Shown here: piece by piece, positions 27,329 to 36,758 of the stretch
How positions within the stretch are numbered: the first letter of the stretch is position 1
How the letters are laid out: the number at the start of each line of letters is the position of its first letter
DNA from: Winogradskyella helgolandensis
GTDB taxonomy: Bacteria; Bacteroidota; Bacteroidia; Flavobacteriales; Flavobacteriaceae
Reading direction: 5' to 3'
Assembly: GCF_013404085.1 (NCBI RefSeq)
Contig: NZ_JABFHO010000001.1
Coordinates: 2,677,001 to 2,741,000, forward strand
Length of the DNA stretch: 64,000 nucleotides
The notes under the pieces: generated by a model
What the model was told of the DNA's origin: nothing
The model's database searches: none
What the model saw: only the letters and a program-made list of their open reading frames with translations
Translations under genes and position numbers: made by a program

Positions 27329-28291
27329 TTAAGACTCGAAATCATCTGTTTTCTTTTTCTTTTCTTTTTTCTTCTTTTTCTTAAAATTACCGTCATTGCC
27401 ATTACCATTATCAATTTCTTTGTCCTTATGGAAATCTAAACGATATGAAGCTCCGAAAGCAATATTAAAGACCGTTGGTGTGTCTTTTGTGTTGAAGGCA
27501 ATATTAGCATCTAACTGAAAATCTTTGGACCATAGGTAAGCACCTCCAAACCTAAAGATATTATCAGCATAAAAATCACTTTTAATGCCTTGCGTTTCTC
27601 CAAACACAACCCATTGTGGTGTGAACGAATGTGTTAAAGTAAAGATATATTGAAAATCAGATTGGTCAGTTCCAATTCTATCTTTAATTAAATTCATCAC
27701 AAAAACCCAACCTCCATTAAAATTGTTTTGCGTTGCGATCATTACTTTAGGGCTAAATCCTTCAATATCTGGAGCCGTGTATGGATTGTTTTTTGAATCA
27801 AAATTTGCACCTACATAAACTGAAACAGCAGGTATTAAAGATTTCCAACTAAATTTACTGTTGGCATGGTAACTATATAAATTTGGTTTCGCTTCTTCAG
27901 CATTTTTATACGGATCATAAACCAAATATTTAGCACCAAGCGTAAAGTTTTTAAAATTAGAACGCTTGTCTTCAACAGGAATCAAAGCGCTATTGTATGT
28001 AATATTATCATTCTGATAAACTCCATCTAATGATAATTCTAACTCTTCAAAAAATAAACCGTAACGCAAACCAAAATCGAGACCAAATCCTGAGACGTCA
28101 TAATTAGCGAGGGCATGTTCTTCTTTTACGGTAAATGCTCCAGCTTCAAATTGCACAATTCCCGTTCCTACAGAAAAAGCACTTTTAGATACACCAGGAC
28201 GATTAGAGTTAATTACTTCGGTATATTGGGCAGAAGCAGAATTAAAACTGATGGCAAGAATTATAGTAAGTATTGATTTGAGTATTCGCAT
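27329..28291 (-). CDS. Outer-membrane beta-barrel protein (transporter/phenol-MetA-deg-like)
   Basis: A 320-residue protein with a signal peptide (to about residue 21, SASAQ) and a run of alternating amphipathic strands typical of an outer-membrane barrel, with SNRPGVSKSAFSVGTGIVQFEAG near the N-terminus, a signature of the family often labelled simply transporter (PF13557). The C-terminus departs from the barrel: an Asn/Gly linker leads to a Lys tract (KKKKKKEKKKK) and TDDFES. It is transcribed before the GNAT-like acyltransferase gene, 21 nt apart, so the two may share a transcript, but a common function is not established. A -7 element lies at 28335-28342. Confidence 0.78.
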   Translation of the reverse strand: MRILKSILTIILAISFNSASAQYTEVINSNRPGVSKSAFSVGTGIVQFEAGAFTVKEEHALANYDVSGFGLDFGLRYGLFFEELELSLDGVYQNDNITYNSALIPVEDKRSNFKNFTLGAKYLVYDPYKNAEEAKPNLYSYHANSKFSWKSLIPAVSVYVGANFDSKNNPYTAPDIEGFSPKVMIATQNNFNGGWVFVMNLIKDRIGTDQSDFQYIFTLTHSFTPQWVVFGETQGIKSDFYADNIFRFGGAYLWSKDFQLDANIAFNTKDTPTVFNIAFGASYRLDFHKDKEIDNGNGNDGNFKKKKKKEKKKKTDDFES

Positions 28292-28334
28292 TATTTATGG
28301 ATTTAAAACCATTCGGTCTATTGTAGATTGAAGT

Positions 28335-28342
28335 CAAATATA
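28335..28342 (-). promoter_or_regulatory. -7 element of the barrel-protein operon
   Basis: Minus-strand TATATTTG matches TAnnTTTG, 44 nt before the start codon. Confidence 0.45.
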
Positions 28343-28396
28343 GATATTTTATAGTTTTTTTAAGGAATTATATCGGATTATAAATGAGTATAATCG

Positions 28397-28404
28397 TATT
28401 TTTG
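28397..28404 (+). promoter_or_regulatory. -7 element of the DUF4834 gene
   Basis: TATTTTTG matches TAnnTTTG. Transcription would begin near 28411, leaving too little leader for the ATG at 28416 and favouring 28425. Confidence 0.45.
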
Positions 28405-28424
28405 ATGATTATATTATGTTTATC

Positions 28425-28700
28425 ATGGGATTACTGAGAACTATTTTAATTATTTTACTCGTTTACTTTGGCTTTAAGATTTTAGCACGTCTTTTCGCGC
28501 CTTTATTACTAAAGTTTGTTGCTAAAAAAGCAGAACAGAAGTTTGGAGGACAATTTGGTGGATTCCAAAATCCTAACCAGCAAAGACAAGAACAAAAGCA
28601 AAAGGAAGGCGAAACGGTAATCGATAAAATGCCTAACGATAATAAATCTTCAAATCAAAAAGTAGGAGAATACATCGATTACGAAGAGATTGATGAATAG
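28425..28700 (+). CDS. DUF4834 family protein
   Basis: A 91-residue protein starting MGLLRTILIILLVYFGFK: one N-terminal transmembrane helix, a second hydrophobic stretch (LFAPLLLKFV), then a hydrophilic Gln/Lys-rich region and a conserved acidic end (KVGEYIDYEEIDE). Layout and ends match the flavobacterial DUF4834 family, whose function is unknown. ATG 28416 three codons upstream is in frame, but the second ATG better fits the family start. The gene precedes yfhO by 82 nt on the same strand, a linkage common in Flavobacteriaceae to my recollection. Confidence 0.82.
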   Translation: MGLLRTILIILLVYFGFKILARLFAPLLLKFVAKKAEQKFGGQFGGFQNPNQQRQEQKQKEGETVIDKMPNDNKSSNQKVGEYIDYEEIDE

Positions 28701-28782
28701 GTTTCCTTTGAATAAAGGATTCTCACGCACTATTTCAAAAAAAATAACTACTTTTCAGAATCATTCAATCTAAAGTATTCTC

Positions 28783-31245
28783 ATGACATTTTCTATAAAA
28801 CGTTTATTACCACATGTCTTAATTTTAATAGGGTTTGTAGCCTTGTCTTTAGCCTATTTTAGTCCTGTTTTACAAGGCAAAAAAATCAACCAAAGTGATA
28901 TCATGCACTACATTGGTATGGCTCAACAACAAAAAGAGTTTGCCAAAACCACGGGAGAAGAAACCTATTGGACTAATAGTGCATTTGGCGGTATGCCAAC
29001 CTATCAATTAGGGGCAAAATATCCGCACAATTATATTAAAGAACTCGATTTAACCTTACGGTTTTTACCACGACCAGCAGATTACTTATTCCTATATTTT
29101 ATAGGATTTTATATTTTATTATTGGCTTTAAAAGTCGATTTTAAGTTGGCGGCATTGGGAGCATTAGCCTTTGGGTTTTCAACCTACTTAATAATTATAC
29201 TTGGAGTTGGACATAATTCTAAAGCGCATGCCATAGCCTATATGCCTTTGGTTTTGGCAGGTATTGTACTCACTTTTCGGAAGAAATACATACTCGGATT
29301 TTTCTTAACAACTATTGCTTTAGGTTTAGAGATCGTAACGAATCATTTTCAGATGACTTATTATCTCCTTTTATTAGTGTTAGTTTTAGGAGTGGCTTAT
29401 CTCGTCGATGCTTACAAAAAACAACAATTGCCACATTTTTTTAAGTCTGTTGGATTACTTTCTATTGCTGCGATTTTAGCTGTTGGGTTAAACGCTACAA
29501 ATATTATGGCGACTCAAGAGTATGTTAAAGAAAGTACACGAGGCAAGAGTGATTTAACTATAAATGTAGATGGATCTCCTAAAGAGGTAACTTCAGGATT
29601 AAGCAGGGAATATATTACGGAATATAGCTATGGTATTTTAGAATCTTTCAATCTCTTTATTCCAAAATTTATGGGCGGAGGAAATTCTGAAGATGTAGGT
29701 AAAGATTCTGAAACTTATAAAGCATATATTAATTTAGGAGCTTCTCCAATTGATGCATTAGATGGCGCAAGAAATGCACCAATGTATTGGGGCGATCAAA
29801 CCATAGTTGAAGCACCAGCGTATGTGGGTGCAGTGATTATTTTTCTTTTTGTTTTAGGATTGTTTTTAGTAAAAGGGAGATTGAAATGGTGGCTTTTAGG
29901 TGGCACATTATTATCGTGGATATTATCATTAGGGAAAAATTGGTTGTTTGTGGAAAACCCTCAACCAGATAGTAATCCTATAACGAATTTCTTTATTGAT
30001 TTTGTTCCATTATATGATAAGTTTAGAGCCGTAAGCTCTATCCAAGTGATTTTAGAATTATGTATTCCTGTTTTAGGAATTATGGCTTTAGTTCGTTTAT
30101 TTAATGATTTTCAGAAGGATGAAGAAAAACTAAAAGCCTTAAAATATTCAGTTGCAATCACAGCAGGTTTAGCTTTAATCTTTTTAGTATTTAAATCTTT
30201 TCTATTTGATTTTGAAAGTTTCAGAGATGATCAATATATTGGTGCATATGGACAACCTTTTATTGATGCTGTAATTAAAGACCGTAAAGCATTGATGACT
30301 GCAGATACGTTGAGAGCTTTGGTTTTAGTATTGCTTTCAGCAGGAACTATTTTTATGTTCTTAAAAAAGAAATTATCTGAAAATTTAGTCGTAGTTATAT
30401 TTGCTGTGTTAATCCTTTTTGACTTAGTTACGGTAGATAGAGAATATGTTAATAATGATAATTTTGTATCTGCCTTAAAAGTAGATAAACCTTACCAAGC
30501 GACTAGTGCTGATTTAGAAATCTTAAATGATAAAAGTCATTTCAGAGTTTTAGATATGTCTAATGAAGGACAGCGTAAACCTGCAAGGTCTGCCTATTTT
30601 CATAATTCGTTGTTTGGTTATCATGCCGCTAAACTAGGTCGTGTTAATGAGTTGTTAGAATTTCATGTGTATAAAAACAACATGAATGTCCTTAACATGC
30701 TTAACACTAAATATATCATTGCGGAAGAACAAGGCCAAATTTTTCCTTATACTAACACAGATGCTAATGGCAATGCTTGGTTTGTTTCAAAACTTCAAGT
30801 TGTTGCTAATGCCAATGAGGAAATTATGGTGTTAGACAGTTTAGATACCAAAAGTACAGCTGTTTTAGAAAAATCAGTGGTAAGTGAAAATAACTTAAAA
30901 CCAGTTTATCAATTTGATTCAACAGCAACGATTCAGTTAAAAGAATTTAAACCTAACTATTTAAAATACGAATCCAACAATAGAAACGAAGGTGTAGCGG
31001 TATTTTCTGAAATATATTATAGTCATGGTTGGAATGCCTACATTGATGGTGAATTGGTTCCACATTTCCATGTGAATTACGTATTGAGAGCTTTAGAAGT
31101 TCCAAAAGGAAATCATACAATAGAATTTAAGTTTGAACCGCAGGTTGTAGAAACAGGAAGTAAAGTCGCTTTAGCGAGTTCTATTGTTTTAGGAATATTG
31201 CTTTTAGCAGGTTTGTTTTTTGAAGTGAAAAAGCGAAAAGCTTAA
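28783..31245 (+). CDS. YfhO family membrane protein
   Basis: An 820-residue polytopic inner-membrane protein of the YfhO family (PF09586). About a dozen membrane segments lie in the first 560 residues, a large extracytoplasmic region follows (about 565-785, beginning KVDKPYQATSADLEIL and including YYSHGWNAYIDGE), and one helix ends the protein (about 792-812). The first loop holds QSDIMHYIGMAQQ and NSAFGGMPTYQ, typical of the family. YfhO proteins look like GT-C glycosyltransferases and in Gram-positives glycosylate lipoteichoic acid; in Bacteroidota the substrate is unknown. A glycosyltransferase and a flippase follow, which supports an envelope-glycan role. Confidence 0.9.
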   Translation: MTFSIKRLLPHVLILIGFVALSLAYFSPVLQGKKINQSDIMHYIGMAQQQKEFAKTTGEETYWTNSAFGGMPTYQLGAKYPHNYIKELDLTLRFLPRPADYLFLYFIGFYILLLALKVDFKLAALGALAFGFSTYLIIILGVGHNSKAHAIAYMPLVLAGIVLTFRKKYILGFFLTTIALGLEIVTNHFQMTYYLLLLVLVLGVAYLVDAYKKQQLPHFFKSVGLLSIAAILAVGLNATNIMATQEYVKESTRGKSDLTINVDGSPKEVTSGLSREYITEYSYGILESFNLFIPKFMGGGNSEDVGKDSETYKAYINLGASPIDALDGARNAPMYWGDQTIVEAPAYVGAVIIFLFVLGLFLVKGRLKWWLLGGTLLSWILSLGKNWLFVENPQPDSNPITNFFIDFVPLYDKFRAVSSIQVILELCIPVLGIMALVRLFNDFQKDEEKLKALKYSVAITAGLALIFLVFKSFLFDFESFRDDQYIGAYGQPFIDAVIKDRKALMTADTLRALVLVLLSAGTIFMFLKKKLSENLVVVIFAVLILFDLVTVDREYVNNDNFVSALKVDKPYQATSADLEILNDKSHFRVLDMSNEGQRKPARSAYFHNSLFGYHAAKLGRVNELLEFHVYKNNMNVLNMLNTKYIIAEEQGQIFPYTNTDANGNAWFVSKLQVVANANEEIMVLDSLDTKSTAVLEKSVVSENNLKPVYQFDSTATIQLKEFKPNYLKYESNNRNEGVAVFSEIYYSHGWNAYIDGELVPHFHVNYVLRALEVPKGNHTIEFKFEPQVVETGSKVALASSIVLGILLLAGLFFEVKKRKA

Positions 31246-31249
31246 ATTG

Positions 31250-31316
31250 TCATTCCTGCGAAAGCAGGAATCCATAATTAGCAAAAAAAAGTAGATTTCT
31301 GCTTTCGCAGGAATGA
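31250..31316. repeat. Palindromic REP-like inverted repeat
   Basis: Two 23-nt arms, 31250-31272 and 31294-31316, are inverted copies with one mismatch. Each arm holds its own hairpin (TTCCTGC-GAAA-GCAGGAA in the left arm). The right arm runs into the ATG at 31313. A related half-element lies at 62563-62590. Confidence 0.85.
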
Positions 31317-31321
31317 TAGAA

Positions 31322-32611
31322 ATGAGCAAAAAAAAAGTACTCATAATAACCTATTATTGGCCACCAGCAGGAGGTCCAGGCGTGCAACGTTGGTTAAAAT
31401 TTGTGAAGTACTTGCCTAAATTTGGAATTGAACCTATAGTCTATTGTCCTGAAAACCCGAACTATCCTATAATGGATGAAAGTTTGGTAAATGAAATTCC
31501 TGATACAGTTACTATTTTAAAACAGCCTATTAATGAACCTTATGTTTTAGCGAGTGTGTTTTCAAAAGGGAAATCAAATAAAATAAGTTCAGGAGTCATT
31601 CCTAAAGCTAAAAAGCAATCGTTTATTGAAAAAACGATGCTTTATGTGAGAGGGAATTTCTTTATTCCCGATGCGCGTAAAAACTGGGTTAAACCTTCCG
31701 TTTCGTTTTTATCAGATTATATTGAAAAACATAAAATTGAAACCATAATTACAACAGGTCCACCGCATAGTTTACATTTAATTGGCCTACAGTTAAAAGC
31801 AACATTAGGAGTAAAATGGGTAGCCGATTTTAGAGATCCTTGGACTACTATTGGGTATCACAAAGAGTTAAAATTAACAGAGGCTTCAAAAATTAAACAT
31901 CTAGGTTTAGAACAAGACGTGTTAAATTCAGCGGATGAAATTATAGTAACTAGTAATCATACCAAAAATGAATTCCTAACTAAAACGAATCAACCAATTT
32001 CTGTTATTACGAATGGTTATGATTCACATTCGGTTAGGGTAGAAGGGAAGGATGAGCTCTTTACGTTATCACATATTGGGTCGTTATTATCGGAACGAAA
32101 TCCTGTGGTGTTATGGGAAACACTTTCAGAATTAATTAAAGAAAATAGTGCTTTTTCTGAAGCTTTCAAATTGCAATTAATTGGTGTAGTTAGTGATGAT
32201 GTCATTGAATCCATTCATCAAAATGGATTAAAAGATCATGTCAATATTGTTGGTTATGTGAATCATGATGAAGCGTTAAAGTTTCAAATGAAATCACAAG
32301 TATTATTGTTAATTGAAATCGATTCAGAAGATACCAAAGCGATAATTCCAGGAAAAGTTTTTGAGTATCTCATTTCTGAAACACCAATTTTAGCAATAGG
32401 CCCAAAAGATTCAGATGTAGAACAAATCATCAAATCTACCAATACAGGAACGTATTTTAACTACCAGCAAAAAGCGGAATTAAAAACGCAACTCTTAAGC
32501 TATTTTGAAGCGTTTCAAAACAATGCATTAAAAGTAAATGCTATCGGTCTACAACCTTATAGCAGAAGAGCTTTGACTGAAAAATTAGCAGGATTGTTAA
32601 AACACGTCTAA
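31322..32611 (+). CDS. Glycosyltransferase, family 4-like
   Basis: A 429-residue GT-B glycosyltransferase. The N-terminus KVLIITYYWPPAGGPGVQRW is the usual nucleotide-sugar GT4-like opening, GPPHSLHLIGLQLK and WVADFRDPWTTIGYH lie in the first Rossmann domain, and the second domain ends with KAIIPGKVFEYLISETPILAIG, containing the conserved Glu donor-binding segment. I chose ATG 31322 (MSKKKVLII) rather than the in-frame ATG 31313, which lies inside the palindromic repeat. Sugar donor and acceptor are not predictable. Likely part of an envelope polysaccharide set with YfhO and the flippase. Confidence 0.88.
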   Translation: MSKKKVLIITYYWPPAGGPGVQRWLKFVKYLPKFGIEPIVYCPENPNYPIMDESLVNEIPDTVTILKQPINEPYVLASVFSKGKSNKISSGVIPKAKKQSFIEKTMLYVRGNFFIPDARKNWVKPSVSFLSDYIEKHKIETIITTGPPHSLHLIGLQLKATLGVKWVADFRDPWTTIGYHKELKLTEASKIKHLGLEQDVLNSADEIIVTSNHTKNEFLTKTNQPISVITNGYDSHSVRVEGKDELFTLSHIGSLLSERNPVVLWETLSELIKENSAFSEAFKLQLIGVVSDDVIESIHQNGLKDHVNIVGYVNHDEALKFQMKSQVLLLIEIDSEDTKAIIPGKVFEYLISETPILAIGPKDSDVEQIIKSTNTGTYFNYQQKAELKTQLLSYFEAFQNNALKVNAIGLQPYSRRALTEKLAGLLKHV

Positions 32612-32734
32612 ATTTCACCCAAAGTGACAATACCCAGAAGCTTATTAATAGGAATGTTCCCTGGAGGGGACTTTAGGGGTGTTTTCGATCAACATTTTAA
32701 AATTTGAGATTAATTAATCGTATTTTGCTTCGCT

Positions 32735-34192
32735 ATGGGAATTGTATTAAACCAGTCTTTCAAAAACACCATTACAACGTATTTGGGCTTTGGTATTGGT
32801 GCCATTAATACGCTTTTTCTTTACACCAACTTTTTATCAGATCAATATTATGGACTAGTTGCTTTTTTGCTTTCAGCGGCTAATATTATGATGCCTTTTA
32901 TGGCCTTTGGAGTTCATAATGCTATTGTCAAATTCTATTCATCTTTTAAATCAAAAAACAGCATTAATAGTTTTCTAACTTTAATGCTATTTCTACCGTT
33001 ATTGTTTATTATACCAACTGGTTTTATAGGTTATTTTGCGTATGATGCTATTGTTAATTGGCTTTCAAACGAAAACCAAATTGTAGAAAATTATGTCTGG
33101 CATATTTTTATTCTAGCTATTGCTATGGCTTATTTTGAAATCTTTTTTGCTTGGACAAAAGTGCAAATGCAAACTGTTTTCGGAAATGTAATGAAAGAGG
33201 TTTTTCACCGCATAGGTATTATGATATTACTTTTTGCGGTGTATTTAGAGTGGTTAACAGTAGACAATTTCATAGTTGCAATGGTTGGAGTTTATGTTTT
33301 ACGAATGCTAATTATGAAACTTTATGCGTATTCAGTAAGATTTCCAAAGTTGAACTTTCAAAAATTAGAAAATCAATTTTCAATATTAAAGTATTCGGCT
33401 TTAATGATTATTGCCGGTTCGGTAGCCATGCTTATTCTCGATATCGATAAGTTTATGATTGGGTTAATATTACCAGATATTGAGCAGGTGGCTTACTACA
33501 GTGTTGCCATTTTTATAGCTACAGTTATTGCTGTTCCGCAACGCGCTATGCATCAAATTATGTTGCCATTAACGGCTAAATATCTTAACGAAAACGACAA
33601 GGTAGCTTTAGAAGATTTATACAAACGCAGTTCTACGACGCTTTTAGTAGTGAGTGGTTTTATTTTTCTATTAATTATTTTAAATATCAATCAGCTTTAT
33701 GAAATCCTTCCAGAGGAATTTACAGGAGGCCTATTTGTTGTGCTAATTGTAAGTCTGGCAAAACTGTATGATAATAGTTTAGGGAACAACAATGCAATTT
33801 TATTTAATAGTGATTATTACAGAATGGTGTTATTTTTTGGTGTCTTATTAGCGATTATGGCCATTGTGCTGAATGCCGTTTTTATTCCTATTTATGGTAT
33901 TGACGGTTCTGCTTTTGCTACGTTTTTGGCCGTGTTTATTTATAATACCATCAAAATAATATTCGTAAAACAGAAATTTAATATGCTACCATTTACAACA
34001 GGTTCTGCTAAGGTTGTCCTCACACTGATTGTATTATCGTTGGCATTTTATTTTTGGGAATTTCCATTTCATCCTGTTGCTAATATCATGTTGAAATCTG
34101 GATTAATTGGTGTCGTATATCTTATTCTTATTTATAAACTGAATGTGTCTGAAGATATTTCAGAACAAATAAAAAAGTACCTAAAACTTTAG
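32735..34192 (+). CDS. Polysaccharide/lipid flippase of the MOP (Wzx-like) superfamily
   Basis: A 485-residue polytopic membrane protein with about 14 hydrophobic segments spread over its whole length and few long loops, starting MGIVLNQSFKNTITTYLGFGIG, a common opening of flavobacterial oligosaccharide flippases. Predicted role: moving lipid-linked oligosaccharide units across the inner membrane. It follows the glycosyltransferase gene by 123 nt; the gap contains a degenerate GC-rich palindrome (around 32656-32685) that looks like a decayed repeat. Substrate unknown. Confidence 0.88.
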   Translation: MGIVLNQSFKNTITTYLGFGIGAINTLFLYTNFLSDQYYGLVAFLLSAANIMMPFMAFGVHNAIVKFYSSFKSKNSINSFLTLMLFLPLLFIIPTGFIGYFAYDAIVNWLSNENQIVENYVWHIFILAIAMAYFEIFFAWTKVQMQTVFGNVMKEVFHRIGIMILLFAVYLEWLTVDNFIVAMVGVYVLRMLIMKLYAYSVRFPKLNFQKLENQFSILKYSALMIIAGSVAMLILDIDKFMIGLILPDIEQVAYYSVAIFIATVIAVPQRAMHQIMLPLTAKYLNENDKVALEDLYKRSSTTLLVVSGFIFLLIILNINQLYEILPEEFTGGLFVVLIVSLAKLYDNSLGNNNAILFNSDYYRMVLFFGVLLAIMAIVLNAVFIPIYGIDGSAFATFLAVFIYNTIKIIFVKQKFNMLPFTTGSAKVVLTLIVLSLAFYFWEFPFHPVANIMLKSGLIGVVYLILIYKLNVSEDISEQIKKYLKL

Positions 34193-34208
34193 GTACGTAT
34201 TAAAACAA

Positions 34209-34254
34209 GAAATTCCCGCAAGGTGCTTTGAGGCATACTACATACGGGAACTTC
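34209..34254. terminator. Possible terminator hairpin
   Basis: TTCCCG (34213-34218) pairs with CGGGAA (34245-34250), extended by GAA/TTC across a mismatch. Between convergent genes, but no clear U run follows, so confidence is low. Confidence 0.35.
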
Positions 34255-34274
34255 TAACCAACCAAAAAAACTTT

Positions 34275-35489
34275 TTATCCTCTTGTTCGTCTTGAGCTAG
34301 ATCTTGTAGAACTTTGGTTGCTTGTTCTACTTGTGCTAGATTTTGCCTTTACAGACGATGACGTTGTTCTATTAGATATACGAGAATTAGTTGTCGTTGG
34401 TTTTCTAACCGAAGAACTATTTCTTGTCACTGTATTATTAGACACAGAAGAACTACTTCTGGTCACATTTCTATTTGTACTTCTAGTTGGTGTTACACTA
34501 GTAGAACGTTGCGTCTGAGTTCTACTTGGTGTCACAACTCGTGTATTCGTTCTTGTTGTTGTACTTGTCGTTGTTCTTACAGGTGTTGTAGCTCTTGTCG
34601 TTGAACGTGTAGGTGTCACCGCTCTAGAAACACGATTAGTACTTGTTCTACTGGTTGCAGCTGTACTGCGTGTAGTAGTTCTTGTATTAGCCTCACTTAA
34701 ACGTGTTGTTCTTGCAGTTGCTATAGTTGCATTTCTACGTTGTGCCTGAGTTCTAATATTACGTTCGGCACTGTTTCTCGGAGTTTGCGCATAACTGATA
34801 CGTGTTCTAGTTGTGGTAGTCGTTCTTCTTACAGCATGGCCATTATCACGTCTTCCAATGTTATAATGTCTAACATTATTAGTATAAGGTCTGTAATAAA
34901 TATGTCTTACAGGTGTATAATATTGTCTGTATGGGTTTACATGTACAACACTAAAGTTAACATGTGGTGCCGCATAAAACTGGTGCCATGGTCTATAAAC
35001 ATAAGATCTGTTGTATATGTTGATGTAGCCATCATATCTATAAAACACATTGTTTCTGTAGTACACATTTAATCCTCCAACGTTACTAATTCTACCAAAA
35101 CTATTGTAGTTGATAAAAATGTTTCCAATTTGATTTACACGTCCGTAATAATCATAATAGATTGGTGTATTTTCAATTTGAATAATAGCTCCAAAACTAT
35201 CATATTGTAAATAAGGATTATAATCATAACCAGAGTTAAAACTCAAACTAAAACCAGGAGTGTTAATTCCGACGCTTACATCTGGTCCATAATTTGGTAA
35301 ATAAAAATCAAACTGGCCATCTGCAAAAACAGAAAATTCAATTCCCGCTTCATTAAATATGAAAGAATTGCCATAACCTTTCACATAGTTATTAATTGAA
35401 GACTCTGCTTCTGATGTTGTGGTGGTAGTTGCGAATGCAGTTGTGCTTATAGCGACTAAAGCTGCAAATAAATATATAATTCGTTTCAT
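34275..35489 (-). CDS. Secreted Tyr-rich protein with long Arg/Thr/Ser tail
   Basis: A 404-residue protein. Signal peptide (about 1-21, ending AFA), then a region of about 190 residues rich in Tyr, Asn and Gly (for instance YYDYYGRVNQIGNIFINYNSFGR and YRPWHQFYAAP), and from about residue 205 to the end a low-complexity tail built almost only of Arg, Thr, Ser, Asn and Val (RTTTTTRTRIS, RSSSSVSNNTV). The tail is strongly basic. The family occurs in flavobacteria without known function, and the tail could bind polyanions such as DNA, LPS or acidic polysaccharides; that is inference. Transcribed alone, convergent with the flippase gene. Confidence 0.75.
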   Translation of the reverse strand: MKRIIYLFAALVAISTTAFATTTTTSEAESSINNYVKGYGNSFIFNEAGIEFSVFADGQFDFYLPNYGPDVSVGINTPGFSLSFNSGYDYNPYLQYDSFGAIIQIENTPIYYDYYGRVNQIGNIFINYNSFGRISNVGGLNVYYRNNVFYRYDGYINIYNRSYVYRPWHQFYAAPHVNFSVVHVNPYRQYYTPVRHIYYRPYTNNVRHYNIGRRDNGHAVRRTTTTTRTRISYAQTPRNSAERNIRTQAQRRNATIATARTTRLSEANTRTTTRSTAATSRTSTNRVSRAVTPTRSTTRATTPVRTTTSTTTRTNTRVVTPSRTQTQRSTSVTPTRSTNRNVTRSSSSVSNNTVTRNSSSVRKPTTTNSRISNRTTSSSVKAKSSTSRTSNQSSTRSSSRRTRG

Positions 35490-35678
35490 AATAATTGGGT
35501 TTTAAATTAAACTCGGTTAGTATAAAACAAACAGCGTGCCAAAAATATAAATCCCTGATTGTTAATGTGTTATTATTAAAGGTAACCGAAATATCTACAA
35601 TTAGTGATATGTGTTTTATTATTAATACCTGAGATGTTGTAAATTTTATTACTTTTAAACCAAGACCAACAATCGACC

Positions 35679-36758
35679 ATGAAACCGAATCAAATACATT
35701 GCCAGAATTGTGAACAACCTTTTGATGACAATTTTCAGTTTTGTCCGCATTGTGGTCAAAAAGCAAATGATGAACTTACCATAGGTGTATTATTTTATAA
35801 TACCATTAGTAATTACTTTTCATTTGATGCACGTTTCTTTAAAAGCTTTGTGCCTTTAATGTTTAAACCTGGGTATTTGCCAAAAGAATTTATAAAAGGA
35901 AAGCGCTTAATGTATTTGCATCCTGCACAGATGTATTTGTTTATTTCTGTAGTATTCTTTTTTATTTTTTCGTTTACAGTTAGAGAACAAGTTTCTGATC
36001 TCAACAATAATTTTCTAGAGATTTTTGATAAAGATGGAACTGTTATTTTAGATTCTGTGCAAACAAGAAAAAGAGATTCGTTAAAGCATATAAATGATTC
36101 CATAGCTAGAAAGGAAGTTGGTCTTGCACTTAAGAAGAATAAATTTATTACTGGTATGAGTGATAAAGAAATAGATTCTATCACAAATCAAGAAAACCTT
36201 TACACGCGGAAAGGTGATTTCTTTGGTATTGATGAGTCACAAATCGATTCTTTAATAGGTATAAATGCTTCTGATAAAGATATCTATGTAGCCATGGGAT
36301 TAGAAGAAGATGATGGTTGGTTAACGCGAAAAATATATACGCAGGTTCTTAAATTCTATAAAGCCAAAGATGCAGGTAATATTTTAAGTAGATTTTACGA
36401 TACTATACCGATTGCCTTATTTTTTGTACTACCAATTTTTGCATTAATACTTAAACTGTTCTATTTTATTAGAGGGAGGTATGCACATCATTTGGTCTTT
36501 AGTTTTTATTATTTCTCGTTTATTTTTACCGTTTTGAGTATCATTTTTGGCATCAACTTAATTTATGAAATACCAGATTGGATAGATTTCTTAATTACCT
36601 TATCTTGTTTTATATACTTTTTTATCGCAATAAAACGCTTTTACCGTCAAGGTTGGTTTTTGAGTTTTATTAAAACCTCTTTAGTTACAATGCTCTTTTT
36701 TCCGGTGGTTTTAATTTCTACAATAACAATAATGACATTTGCCTTTCTGTTTTATTAG
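35679..36758 (+). CDS. DUF3667 membrane protein with N-terminal zinc ribbon
   Basis: A 359-residue protein. The N-terminus has a zinc-ribbon pair CQNCEQPFDDNFQFCPHCGQK, followed by the DUF3667 signature (FKPGYLPKEFIKGKRLMYLHPAQMYLF), a transmembrane helix (about 86-104), a charged cytoplasmic or periplasmic insert rich in Asp, Lys and Ser (about 105-230), and three or four C-terminal membrane helices. Family function is unknown. Its 3' end overlaps the convergent gene at 36755 by 4 nt. Confidence 0.85.
   Translation: MKPNQIHCQNCEQPFDDNFQFCPHCGQKANDELTIGVLFYNTISNYFSFDARFFKSFVPLMFKPGYLPKEFIKGKRLMYLHPAQMYLFISVVFFFIFSFTVREQVSDLNNNFLEIFDKDGTVILDSVQTRKRDSLKHINDSIARKEVGLALKKNKFITGMSDKEIDSITNQENLYTRKGDFFGIDESQIDSLIGINASDKDIYVAMGLEEDDGWLTRKIYTQVLKFYKAKDAGNILSRFYDTIPIALFFVLPIFALILKLFYFIRGRYAHHLVFSFYYFSFIFTVLSIIFGINLIYEIPDWIDFLITLSCFIYFFIAIKRFYRQGWFLSFIKTSLVTMLFFPVVLISTITIMTFAFLFY

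Noticed and set aside
34318..35072. Plus-strand open frames within the Arg/Thr-rich gene
   Set aside because: Low-complexity codon repeats open the opposite frames; no support for expression.
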